Below are positions 1 to 6,614 of a stretch of DNA of 38,179 nt, in pieces. Location of the stretch: positions 1 to 38,179 of the forward strand of contig DASPJR010000233.1 in assembly GCA_035628505.1 (NCBI GenBank), read 5' to 3'. The stretch's first letter is position 1. The number at the start of each line of letters is the position of its first letter. Both the position numbers and the translations under genes were made by a program. Source of the stretch: DASPJR01 sp035628505 (GTDB lineage Bacteria; Planctomycetota; SZUA-567; H5-PLA8). A model generated the notes under the pieces. That model saw only the letters and a program-made list of their open reading frames with translations, was not told where the DNA came from and ran no database searches.

Positions 1-16
1 TCGTGACCACTACCAT

Positions 17-56
17 CCTGACCCCTCACCCCTAGCCCCTGACCTCTGACGTCATC
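17..56. repeat. CCCCT-word low-complexity stretch
   Basis: Pyrimidine-rich simple-word sequence built from variants of CCCCTGAC and CCCCTAG. The same kind of sequence recurs at 841-872. With the next two entries it fills most of the first 200 bases, where no gene is seen. Confidence 0.6.
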
Positions 57-57
57 C

Positions 58-69
58 GCAGACGTCTGC
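58..69. repeat. Iterated palindrome GCAGACGTCTGC, copy 1
   Basis: Perfect 12-bp palindrome, one of six exact copies in the window (others at 8122, 12700, 25101, 28952 and 35304). This copy is intergenic. Confidence 0.9.
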
Positions 70-70
70 A

Positions 71-147
71 ACCCAGCACCCAGCACCCAGCACCCAGCAC
101 CCAGCACCCAGCACCCAGCACCCAGCACTCAGCACTCAGCACTCAGC
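71..147. repeat. Heptamer tandem repeat, 11 units
   Basis: Eleven head-to-tail 7-bp units, eight ACCCAGC followed by three ACTCAGC, lie downstream of the last gene of the early operon. There are no spacers, so this is a microsatellite-like array and not CRISPR. Similar heptamers occur between genes of some Acidobacteriota and Cyanobacteria; that comparison is from memory. Confidence 0.9.
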
Positions 148-168
148 AACTTTTCGTTGCGCACTTGC

Positions 169-204
169 CCTGCCGCCAAAGAGGCGGCAGGCATCGCTTT
201 TTTT
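169..204 (+). terminator. Hairpin plus T-run (weak terminator candidate)
   Basis: A 9-bp GC-rich stem (169-177 with 183-191, loop AAAGA) is followed six bases later by seven Ts at 198-204. The T-run is on the plus strand, where no upstream gene is visible. Read on the minus strand, the hairpin follows the stop codon of the 203-838 gene without a U-tract. The orientation and role are therefore uncertain. Confidence 0.35.
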
Positions 205-838
205 ACGCCGCCGCTAACAGCTCGAGCAGCTTTTCGCTGAACCGCACCACCGACTCACGGAACGCCTTATCGAAGGCTTCGCGCCATTCAGCGGATGCGG
301 ATGCGTATGCGGATGCGGATGCGTATGCGGATGCGGATGCGGATGCGTATGCGGCCTCCTCCCACTCCGCACGAGTCACCGTGCCGCCGGCGATCACCCG
401 GCGGTGGAGGTCCGCGATTTTTTGCGCGTCCTTTTTCCAGTCCTCGCGCTGGATGTGTTTGATGATGCCGTGCTCTTCATCCGTCAGCACCCACAGGCAC
501 AGCCGCGAAAACACCCGCGACAGGTCCGCGCCGACCGGAATCGCCGCCAGAAACCGCTCCGGCCAGGTTTTCGACAGCTCGTTCGGCAGCCGCTCGAACG
601 TCGAATCCTCGCAGACCGCCAATTGCCACGGTATGCCCAGTTCATCTTCGTACCGGTCATGGTTCCCGCTGTGGATCGTGCAGCCGACCGCGCAGCCCTT
701 GCCGCCTTCCCAGTACACGCCTTTGATCAGCTCATCCGCCGCGGCATGCGCGCGCACCCGCTGCAAATATTTTTCCTTGATCGCCGGATCGCCATGAAAC
801 GCAATCAGCTTCGCTGGTTCTTTTGCCGTCGCTGTCAT
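203..838 (-). CDS. Conserved phage protein with YASASA repeat
   Basis: This 211-aa soluble protein resembles a family common in phages and prophages. The family has an N-terminal segment with a GDPAIKEKYL-like start, a GKGCAVGCTIHSG core and an ELGIP-x-LA segment; its function is not known to me. Residues about 163-186 are a low-complexity YASASA tract encoded by ten near-identical hexamers at 291-350, followed by a helical C-terminus. In related proteins this tail is often made of Ala/Asp/Tyr repeats, so its length probably varies between strains. The ATG is preceded by a GGGGTGAGG stretch that comes from a low-complexity repeat (841-872). It is the last gene of the minus-strand early operon. 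Confidence 0.8.
   Translation of the reverse strand: MTATAKEPAKLIAFHGDPAIKEKYLQRVRAHAAADELIKGVYWEGGKGCAVGCTIHSGNHDRYEDELGIPWQLAVCEDSTFERLPNELSKTWPERFLAAIPVGADLSRVFSRLCLWVLTDEEHGIIKHIQREDWKKDAQKIADLHRRVIAGGTVTRAEWEEAAYASASASAYASASAYASASAEWREAFDKAFRESVVRFSEKLLELLAAA
291..350. repeat. Ten in-frame hexamer repeats inside the 203-838 gene
   Basis: Ten tandem 6-bp units, seven GCGGAT and three GCGTAT, occur in the order 2+1, 2+1, 3+1 with GCGTAT closing each group. On the coding strand they give the Tyr-Ala-Ser-Ala pattern. Because the unit is a multiple of three, copy-number change keeps the frame. Confidence 0.95.
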
Positions 839-840
839 TA

Positions 841-872
841 CCTCACCCCTCTCCCCTAAACCCTAACCCCTG
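841..872. repeat. CCCTAA/CCCCT-word repeat between genes
   Basis: Low-complexity stretch of CCCCT and CCCTAA words in the gap 839-970. Read on the minus strand it is purine-rich and supplies the ribosome-binding-like sequence of the 203-838 gene. Nothing else recognisable is seen in this gap. Confidence 0.6.
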
Positions 873-970
873 ATTTTTGTGCCCCACCGCGCGCCCCCAA
901 TGGGCAACGCGGTGTCGTACCCGCGGACTTGAAAGCGTGCTCTTTTTCACGCGCCGCGAGCGGGCCTGCT

Positions 971-1258
971 TCAATTCCCTTTGCGCGCCAACTGCACCAT
1001 CAGCAGCGGTCCCGTCGCCGGCAGCGCCGGATCAAGCTGCCGTGCCGCCTCCGCCGCTGATCCGGTCAGCACCTGCAAGCCGGTAACAAAATGCTCCTGC
1101 CGCCAGCCCGAGCGCGTTTTCAGCACAATGTCGCGCAGCGACACCGTCACCGTCACATTGCCCCGCTGCGCCCGCGCATACTCCCGCGCACCGATCTCAA
1201 AGCACGCCGCCTGCGGCCTTAATCCGTTCTGCGCCTTTGCGCCCCGGTTCTGTTTCAT
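971..1258 (-). CDS. Small protein of unknown function
   Basis: I do not recognise this 95-aa basic protein. It has no membrane segment. The middle (about 35-60) alternates hydrophobic and polar residues like beta strands (NVTVTVSLRDIVL). Its start overlaps the stop of the upstream P-loop gene as ATGA, so it is probably translated by coupling. A place in the early operon is clear; a function cannot be given. Confidence 0.6.
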   Translation of the reverse strand: MKQNRGAKAQNGLRPQAACFEIGAREYARAQRGNVTVTVSLRDIVLKTRSGWRQEHFVTGLQVLTGSAAEAARQLDPALPATGPLLMVQLARKGN

Positions 1259-1914
1259 TGCGCACTCTCTTTCCCACCGCGCAGCCGGTACGCCAAAGTC
1301 CGCGCCTGTTGCGCCAGGTCCTCTGCCGTGCCTTTATTGACAATATGATGATCACAGAAGCGCTCGAAGAACCCGCGATCGAATGAATCAGTAGACAAGC
1401 CCACGCCCGGCTTTTCGATGAAGATCCATACATCGCCGTAGGCTCTCTTTTCGAGCCGCAGGCAATCGAGGTTGTGGTCATCGTTTGGTGTGAGCGCCAG
1501 GTAGTAATGCCCGGCCACTTCAATCTGCCGGCGCACTCCGGTCACGACGCAAAATTGTGTGTTCGCCTGATGAATCGCCTTGCGGATCAGATAGCCGCCG
1601 TTCAGCGTGGTAACGATGTTCCCCAGCGCGCGCAAAGCCCCGCGGTGAGCTTCTTTGTTACCGCTGATCAACAGCGCGCATTCAGCAACCGACCGCTGCT
1701 GGCCGTGCTCTTCGGCGTAAATCCCCGCCATCATTTCAATCAACCGATCCGACACTTCAACGCACGGTCGCTGCAGCTCGCCGGCTAGGTGCCGCGCAAA
1801 GGTCGTTTTTCCCGCGCCAATAGTCCCGACAACAAAGACGTTTCGCATCGGCGGCGGTTCAACAATCGAATCAGCCAACGTATTACAATGAGGCACTACA
1901 GTCTTTGATCCCAT
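1255..1914 (-). CDS. P-loop kinase, dNMP-kinase-like
   Basis: This 219-aa P-loop protein has a Walker A motif GTIGAGKTT at about residues 30-38. A central VVTGVRRQIEV segment corresponds to the strand after which phage deoxynucleoside monophosphate kinases carry their substrate-binding arginine. A C-terminal pattern ending HHIVNKGTAEDL matches the conserved Asn-x-Gly-Thr-x-x-Asp-Leu ending of that family. Enzymes of this kind phosphorylate dNMPs to supply DNA synthesis. The match is by pattern only, so another nucleotide kinase is possible. The ATG at 1914 has a GGAG 9 nt upstream; an internal ATG at 1848 has no such site. The stop overlaps the next gene. Confidence 0.6.
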   Translation of the reverse strand: MGSKTVVPHCNTLADSIVEPPPMRNVFVVGTIGAGKTTFARHLAGELQRPCVEVSDRLIEMMAGIYAEEHGQQRSVAECALLISGNKEAHRGALRALGNIVTTLNGGYLIRKAIHQANTQFCVVTGVRRQIEVAGHYYLALTPNDDHNLDCLRLEKRAYGDVWIFIEKPGVGLSTDSFDRGFFERFCDHHIVNKGTAEDLAQQARTLAYRLRGGKESAQ

Positions 1915-1921
1915 TTCAGTG

Positions 1922-1948
1922 AACTCCGTGTCCTCTGTGTCTCTTTAG
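1922..1948. repeat. GTGTCTCT-word repeat
   Basis: A short stretch of CTCCGTGTCCTCTGTG-type words lies between the methyltransferase stop and the kinase start. It belongs with the other simple-word repeats that sit at gene junctions in this window. Confidence 0.5.
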
Positions 1949-1957
1949 TTGAAGTCG

Positions 1958-2899
1958 TTACGCCGTCGCCGTAAACAGATCCCTCGCATCCTCAGCCTGC
2001 TGCTTCTCCAGCCCGGCCAGGTAGCTCAAGGCTTTCGCGTGATAGCTCTCTTTGATTTCAAACCCGACCACCCGCCGCGGCGCATGCAGCGCGCCGTCGC
2101 GCGTCTTGCCGCCGCGCGCCACCCAAGCGGTGCTGCCGATGCCCATGAACGGATCTAAGACCAACTCGTCCGGATTGGTGTAAAGCTGGATGCAGCGCTT
2201 GATCACGGTGAGCTGCAGTGGACAAACGTGTTTCTCTTGCTCCGATTCTTTCGCGCCGTGGCGATAACCTTCGAGTACGTCCATTTCCTGAATGTCGGTC
2301 CACGTGCCGTGAGCATCCCGTACCCACTCATCCGACTTCACCCAGCCCTTCGGATTAAGCTGCGGATCGTGCAGCGCCGGTACGGGCACTTCCGATTCGC
2401 CCGGCTTCTGGAAGACCAGCACGTAATCGTTGACCGCCGGCATCAGCTTGCGCGCATTCTTGCGGCCGGTCTGGAACTGCAGGCTGTGTAGCGACAGGCG
2501 TTGCGCGATCACCTGCGGATTTTTAGGAATGACGAATTCGCCCGTGTACTCAAACCCGCCGGCGCCGAACAGATCGACGCACGCCCCGCGGAAGTCGCGC
2601 CGCCCCATGTAGCCGTGCTGGTTTTTGTAGCGCAGCAACTGCTGGATATGGACGCAGACGTTGCAGCCCGTTTTCATCACGCGGAAAAGCTGCTGCACAA
2701 AAAAGCGCAGATGCAAACCGAACTGCCCGCGGTGCAGATCGACGCCGTCGACGTTGTTGCCGATGTCCGCCGTCTTGCACGAATACTGAAACAACGCGCC
2801 AAACGGAATCGAAGACACCATCAGATGCACCGACTCGGCGGCCAGCCGCTTCGCCATGCCCGGAATGCAGTCTTCGTTGTAAATCAAACAATCCGTCAT
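1958..2899 (-). CDS. DNA amino-methyltransferase (N4-C/N6-A type)
   Basis: This 313-aa S-adenosylmethionine-dependent DNA methyltransferase transfers a methyl group to an exocyclic amino group of adenine or cytosine. The catalytic motif IV is the phage-type variant SSIPFG (about residues 28-33) in place of DPPY. The SAM-binding motif I, DPFMGIGST, lies near residue 250. The order IV then I is that of beta-class enzymes, with the target-recognition region between. The frame is open 41 codons further upstream, but that extension is translated repeat sequence. I choose the ATG at 2899, which begins MTDCLIYNEDC, the usual start of the family. No restriction enzyme gene is adjacent, so it is an orphan methyltransferase, possibly anti-restriction. 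Confidence 0.88.
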   Translation of the reverse strand: MTDCLIYNEDCIPGMAKRLAAESVHLMVSSIPFGALFQYSCKTADIGNNVDGVDLHRGQFGLHLRFFVQQLFRVMKTGCNVCVHIQQLLRYKNQHGYMGRRDFRGACVDLFGAGGFEYTGEFVIPKNPQVIAQRLSLHSLQFQTGRKNARKLMPAVNDYVLVFQKPGESEVPVPALHDPQLNPKGWVKSDEWVRDAHGTWTDIQEMDVLEGYRHGAKESEQEKHVCPLQLTVIKRCIQLYTNPDELVLDPFMGIGSTAWVARGGKTRDGALHAPRRVVGFEIKESYHAKALSYLAGLEKQQAEDARDLFTATA

Positions 2900-2902
2900 C
2901 GT

Positions 2903-2933
2903 GGTCTCACGCAAAGGCGCAAAGGCGCTAAAT
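2903..2933. repeat. GGCGCAAA-word repeat upstream of methyltransferase
   Basis: Two GGCGCAAA/GGCGCTAAA words and flanking sequence lie between the methyltransferase ATG and the end of the 2928-3134 gene. Translated in the methyltransferase frame they give FSAFAPLRE, a peptide characteristic of this repeat when read as protein. Confidence 0.6.
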
Positions 2934-3134
2934 ACCGGCTCCAAGATCAACATTTGGCGTATCAACAGCACGTGTCCGCGCGTCATAAAATCCCTGCAGG
3001 TAGCACGATGCCACGATCTCAAATAGCCCGGCCTCTTTCCTGATCATCGCCCACACAATCGGATCGCAACGGGCGCGGATGATCTCAAAAACTTCTCGCG
3101 GACAATCAAACATCTCCGTCTTGGAGCGCGGCAT
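2928..3134 (-). CDS. Small protein of unknown function
   Basis: This 68-aa protein has a hydrophobic, probably helical core (about residues 25-50) and is not recognised. The start codon shares its A with the stop of the upstream zinc-ribbon gene (TAATG), a coupling signal. Its last codons run into the simple-word repeat in front of the methyltransferase, so the C-terminus may have been altered by that repeat. Confidence 0.6.
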   Translation of the reverse strand: MPRSKTEMFDCPREVFEIIRARCDPIVWAMIRKEAGLFEIVASCYLQGFYDARTRAVDTPNVDLGAGI

Positions 3135-3319
3135 TAAACGTTGTCCCGTTTCGCCTTCTTAATTTCGCGACACGGCTTGCAGCGCCGCGGCTCGCTGTAG
3201 TTCTTCGCCGCGAAGAATTCCTGGTCGCGCACCGTAAACACAAACGACGCATTGCAATCGCAGCACGTCAACGTCTTGTCCCGTAAACCCACGCCAGCTT
3301 TGTTCAGTTCCTCTTTCAT
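3134..3319 (-). CDS. Small zinc-ribbon protein
   Basis: This 61-aa protein has two cysteine pairs, CCDC near residue 20 and CKPC near residue 48, spaced as in the 'probable zinc-ribbon' family (Pfam zinc-ribbon type seen next to phage helicases and methyltransferases). Between them lie FVFTVRDQEFF and NYSEPRRC, both typical of that family. It probably binds one zinc ion; its partner is unknown. I start it at the ATG at 3319, which has a strong AGGGAGAGG 4-12 nt upstream, not at the further ATG at 3349. It lies between the helicase and the methyltransferase genes. Confidence 0.8.
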   Translation of the reverse strand: MKEELNKAGVGLRDKTLTCCDCNASFVFTVRDQEFFAAKNYSEPRRCKPCREIKKAKRDNV

Positions 3320-3348
3320 CGCCCTCTCCCTTTCGCCGTTGCCGTTCA

Positions 3349-3380
3349 ACTCAAAACTAAAAACTCAAAACTCAAAACTG
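3349..3380. repeat. ACTCAAA/ACTAAAA-word repeat
   Basis: AT-rich repeat of AACTCAAA and AACTAAA words between the helicase stop and the zinc-ribbon start. The same words recur at 9940-10004. The base composition differs sharply from the surrounding genes. Confidence 0.75.
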
Positions 3381-3386
3381 CAGCCC

Positions 3387-5057
3387 TCAGGCTGCCCTCA
3401 GTTCTTTCATCGCCGCGACGTAATACTTCTCCTGCTGCTCAGTGTCCGCTTCGAAGTTCGCCGCCTTGCGCATGACGTTGTCATAGATCGCGCCTTCCAG
3501 CTCCGGCACATACGGCACGTGAATGTGCACGACCGCGCTCTGCCCGTAGCGGTAGCTGCGGCGGATCATCTGATAAAGCTCTTCGTATGAATCAGTCAGG
3601 CCCGACACGATCTGCGCCGTGCAGTTCTGGAAGTTCTGGCCAAAACCCAGCAGCTCGGCGCGCGTGATCAGCCCGCCGCAGTCGCCGCGTTTGAAGCGAT
3701 CGATAATCGGCTTGCGCTCTTTCTCCGCGATGGACCCAGTCAGCACCTCGAAGTCAGGCAAGAGCTCTGACAGAATCGCCGACTCTTCGTCGAATTCAGT
3801 CCACAGCAGCACCTGTCGCCCCGCCGCGCGCTCCCGCTCAGCCAGCCGCGCCACCACACCAGGCTTGCGCGAAAGCACCCGCCGCGCCGTTCTTCCCTCC
3901 CCTCGTAGGGGAGGGACCGAGGGAGAGGTTTCATAGATAAACCCGCGCGCGAGCTGCGCCAGTTTCCCGCGACCAACGATGCCCAGCGCTTTGCGCTCGC
4001 TGGCCAAAGTCCCCGCGTCCCCCCGTCCCCGCGTCTCCCCCTCAATCTGTTCCGCGCGCCGCAACTGATCGACCGTCACCGGCACCTGATGCGTGTGAAA
4101 CACTGGCGCCGGAATCGACTTCAGATTATCGGCGTACCCGTAGCGCGCGGGATTGCGCAGATAAACCGACCAGGACGCCATGAAGCGATAGAACGCCTCG
4201 ATCGCCCACGGCTTGACCGTCCACTTGCCCGCCTTATCGCGCTGGAAGTAAGTCCACAGCACATCCTGTTCGGTCTTGATCTTCTCCAGGAACCCAGCCT
4301 GCGATGCATACTCCATGAGATCGTTCGGCGCTGGCGTGGCCGTGGTGCTGAGCTTGTATTCAATGCCGCGCGCCGATTTCATCAGGTTCCATTTAATCAC
4401 GCCGCCGCCGGCCTTCAGGATCGACGATTCATCGCACCACAGCCCGGCCAGCAGCGAAAGCTCGCGGATCATGCCGGAGTTCTTCAACTCCGACTGATCG
4501 ACAAACTTTTCAAAGTTGGTTATCCCGATCGCGCCATCGCGCGGCCCTTTGCAGAATGAGATCAGATCCGCGCGAGTCCGCAGTACGAGCAGTCGCAGTT
4601 TCCCCGCGTCCCCCCGTCCCCGCGTCCCCCCGTCGCCGTAAAATTTCTCCGCCTGCTCCAACACGTCGCTGATCAGATTCTTCAGCGTGAGAACCAGCAC
4701 GCGCCCGCCGGTGACATGCGCCACCTGCCGGCACCATTCCAGTCCTTCAAAGCACTTCCCCAGCCCGCAGTCCCACCAATGCGCAAAGCGCTTCGCTTCG
4801 AGTGCCACGCGCAACAGGTCCGCCTGGTAATCGTGCATCGATTGCGGCAACGGCAGCCACGGCTTGCGCGGCGCCGGTGCCTGCAGCCCGAAGTGCCCGG
4901 CAAAGCGCGCCGGCGCGGTGACGCGGTAGGTCTCTTTGACGTCGTCATATTCGACGGCCGTCTCCGGCAGCGTTTTCGTCTTGAGGAAAACGTCATACTC
5001 CTCAAGCCCAAAGCGCTCGAAATTCACCGAGAGACGATCGTCTACGACGCTGATCAC
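3387..5057 (-). CDS. SNF2-type (SF2) DNA helicase/translocase
   Basis: This 556-aa ATP-driven DNA translocase of superfamily 2 has the motifs in order: a Q-motif-like DYQADLL, Walker A variant DCGLGK (about 95-100), Walker B variant CDES (about 208-211), motif III STTATP (about 237-242), and C-terminal motif VI QMIRRSYRYGQ (about 494-504), which is diagnostic of SNF2/RapA-like proteins. The family moves along or remodels DNA; a phage copy may act in replication, recombination or with the neighbouring methyltransferase. Its start overlaps the methyltransferase stop (ATGA). Three low-complexity insertions, near residues 145, 345 and 382, encode RGRGDAG-type or PSVPPLRGEG peptides that do not belong to the fold but keep the frame. 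Confidence 0.9.
   Translation of the reverse strand: MISVVDDRLSVNFERFGLEEYDVFLKTKTLPETAVEYDDVKETYRVTAPARFAGHFGLQAPAPRKPWLPLPQSMHDYQADLLRVALEAKRFAHWWDCGLGKCFEGLEWCRQVAHVTGGRVLVLTLKNLISDVLEQAEKFYGDGGTRGRGDAGKLRLLVLRTRADLISFCKGPRDGAIGITNFEKFVDQSELKNSGMIRELSLLAGLWCDESSILKAGGGVIKWNLMKSARGIEYKLSTTATPAPNDLMEYASQAGFLEKIKTEQDVLWTYFQRDKAGKWTVKPWAIEAFYRFMASWSVYLRNPARYGYADNLKSIPAPVFHTHQVPVTVDQLRRAEQIEGETRGRGDAGTLASERKALGIVGRGKLAQLARGFIYETSPSVPPLRGEGRTARRVLSRKPGVVARLAERERAAGRQVLLWTEFDEESAILSELLPDFEVLTGSIAEKERKPIIDRFKRGDCGGLITRAELLGFGQNFQNCTAQIVSGLTDSYEELYQMIRRSYRYGQSAVVHIHVPYVPELEGAIYDNVMRKAANFEADTEQQEKYYVAAMKELRAA
3893..3932. repeat. In-frame repeat insertion 1 in helicase
   Basis: A stretch with an internal inverted word (CCCCTCGTAGGGGAGGGA) encodes PSVPPLRGEG within the helicase. 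This resembles a dispersed bacterial repeat normally found between genes. It lies between the two helicase lobes, where a loop can be tolerated. Confidence 0.7.
4009..4042. repeat. In-frame repeat insertion 2 in helicase
   Basis: Repeated CCCCGCGTC/CCCCGTC words on the plus strand, read as GACGCGGGG on the coding strand, give the peptide GETRGRGDAGT. The same words occur at 4599-4636, 7211-7292, 9088-9140 and 10265-10300. Confidence 0.8.
4599..4636. repeat. In-frame repeat insertion 3 in helicase
   Basis: Second G-rich GACGCGGGG insertion in the same helicase, encoding GDGGTRGRGDAGK between Walker A and Walker B. It shares long runs of identical sequence with 4009-4042. Confidence 0.8.
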
Positions 5058-6514
5058 GCGACCACCGCCTTCCGCGCGCGCTTGACATTCGCGCGCACGA
5101 TTGCCGCCGCGATCGGCGGACAGACGCTGTTGCCGATGCGCGCGACCTGGTTCGATTTAGTGCCGGTGAGCTGGTAGGAATCCGGGAAGCCCTGCGCGCG
5201 CGCCAGTTCGCGCGGCGTCAGCATGCGCATGCCGATGTCCACGATCTGGTAATCCACGCCGGCCACGGTCACCAGGCCGAAGCGGTCGCGCGCGGTCACC
5301 GTGTGAATCGGTTCACGCAAATCATGCGTCGTGCCCTGCCCGTAATACTTCACCAGGAACGCGCGCACTTCAGCGCAATGATTGTTGGAGACGACCGTGC
5401 GCATCGGCTCGCGCACATCCGACCACTGTTTATCGCCGTGGTTCATGTGCACCAGGTACGCCGCCGCCATTCCGATCGGATTCGAAGCCGTCACCGTCTG
5501 CAACGGTTCGCCCACGGTGCGCGCCCGTGGTTGCTGACCGCTGCGCTCGCCAAAGAACGGCACCAGACACGGGGCGACGAGCGCATGCGCGCGGAAGTGT
5601 GTCAGTGTCGGCAGCGGCACTTCAGCATGCTGACCGCGGAATGCATCGTATTTGTGATTCAGTTTGACCAGGTATGGCGTGACGATCGCCTTATCGTTCT
5701 TCGCGGTTGCCGTGGACAGCGGCTCATGCACCGACCGCGGCGGCACTTGCGCCTGCCGGCCACCGACACCGACGATGAACGGATCGGCGCAATCGATCAC
5801 GTAGCGCTGCAAGCCGCGCGCGATCCGGCGCAACGTGTTTTCCTTCAACGGCCGCTTGCGCTCGAAGATCGACGGACACGGCAGCGACCAGTCGATGCAC
5901 TCCGCTGCCGTGCGATACGGCAATGCGCGCTCCGGCCCATGCGTCGGCTCCGGCCAGGTAATCGCTTCACCGTCGCAGCGCGCGATTAAAAACAGCCGCC
6001 GCCGGTGTGTCGGCGCACCGTAGTCCGCCGCGTTCAATTCGCGGTGTTCAACCTCGTAACCAAGGCTGCGCAGGTTGCCGATAAAGCGCTTGAACGTGAT
6101 GCCGCGGCGCTGCGGATCGGGCATGTTGTCCGCACCCAGCGGACCCCAGTCCTGAAACTCGCGCACGTTTTCCAGAATGATCAGCTTCGGCCGGACCTGC
6201 CGCGCCCATTTGATCGCGACCCACGCCAGCCCGCGGATTTTCTTTTCCACCGGCTTGCCGCCTTTAGCGCGGCTGAAGTGCTTGCAGTCGGGAGAAAACC
6301 ACGCCAGGTCGACTTCACGCCCGGCACAGACCGTCGCGGGATCAACGGTCCAGACGTCCTCGCAGTAATGCTGGCATTCCGGATGGTTGGCTTCATGCAT
6401 GGCGATCGCATTGCGGTCGTGATTAATCGCAATATCGACGCCGCGCCGGCAGCCGAGCATGATGCCCAGGCTCGCCCCGCCACCGCCAGCAAAGTTATCG
6501 ACGATCAGACCCAT
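5054..6514 (-). CDS. C5-cytosine DNA methyltransferase (Dcm family)
   Basis: This 486-aa enzyme methylates carbon 5 of cytosine in DNA using SAM. Motif I is FAGGGGASLG (8-17). Motif IV is SPDCKHFS with catalytic Cys77, a phage variant of PPCQ. Motif VI is ENV (115-117), motif VIII is HRRR (170-173), and the C-terminal motifs IX/X are RELARAQGFP and GNSVCPPIA (about 435-470). Between VIII and IX, where target recognition occurs, five tandem modules of about 35 residues each start with [EV]P-x-x-T (264, 299, 336, 369, 401). The ATG has GAGGGG upstream. The stop overlaps the helicase start, so the two are co-translated. No restriction endonuclease is next to it; self-protection or anti-restriction is likely. 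Confidence 0.93.
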   Translation of the reverse strand: MGLIVDNFAGGGGASLGIMLGCRRGVDIAINHDRNAIAMHEANHPECQHYCEDVWTVDPATVCAGREVDLAWFSPDCKHFSRAKGGKPVEKKIRGLAWVAIKWARQVRPKLIILENVREFQDWGPLGADNMPDPQRRGITFKRFIGNLRSLGYEVEHRELNAADYGAPTHRRRLFLIARCDGEAITWPEPTHGPERALPYRTAAECIDWSLPCPSIFERKRPLKENTLRRIARGLQRYVIDCADPFIVGVGGRQAQVPPRSVHEPLSTATAKNDKAIVTPYLVKLNHKYDAFRGQHAEVPLPTLTHFRAHALVAPCLVPFFGERSGQQPRARTVGEPLQTVTASNPIGMAAAYLVHMNHGDKQWSDVREPMRTVVSNNHCAEVRAFLVKYYGQGTTHDLREPIHTVTARDRFGLVTVAGVDYQIVDIGMRMLTPRELARAQGFPDSYQLTGTKSNQVARIGNSVCPPIAAAIVRANVKRARKAVVA

Positions 6515-6614
6515 GCGCCCCTCGCATCACACCAGCACCCGAAATAACACCGCCGCCGTTAAGTCCCCGTGATCCGACAATGCGACACCGCCGCGCCCCA
6601 CGGCATGGCCGTGC

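Noticed and set aside
71..147. CRISPR-like tandem array
   Set aside because: Units of 7 bp are directly joined without spacers; this is a simple tandem repeat.
2900..3022. N-terminal extension of the amino-methyltransferase to 3022
   Set aside because: The extension is translated repeat sequence and overlaps the 2928-3134 gene; the family start is the ATG at 2899.
5303..5989. 228-aa plus-strand frame opposite the C5 methyltransferase
   Set aside because: Shadow of a clear methyltransferase with all motifs on the other strand.
1958..6514. Restriction-modification or DISARM-type defence locus
   Set aside because: Methyltransferases and an SNF2 helicase are present, but no restriction nuclease, PLD or DUF1998 partner is seen, and the genes sit in the phage early operon.
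6599..6613. Terminator after the ParB gene
   Set aside because: The 6-bp hairpin CACGGC/GCCGTG has no U-tract on the minus strand.
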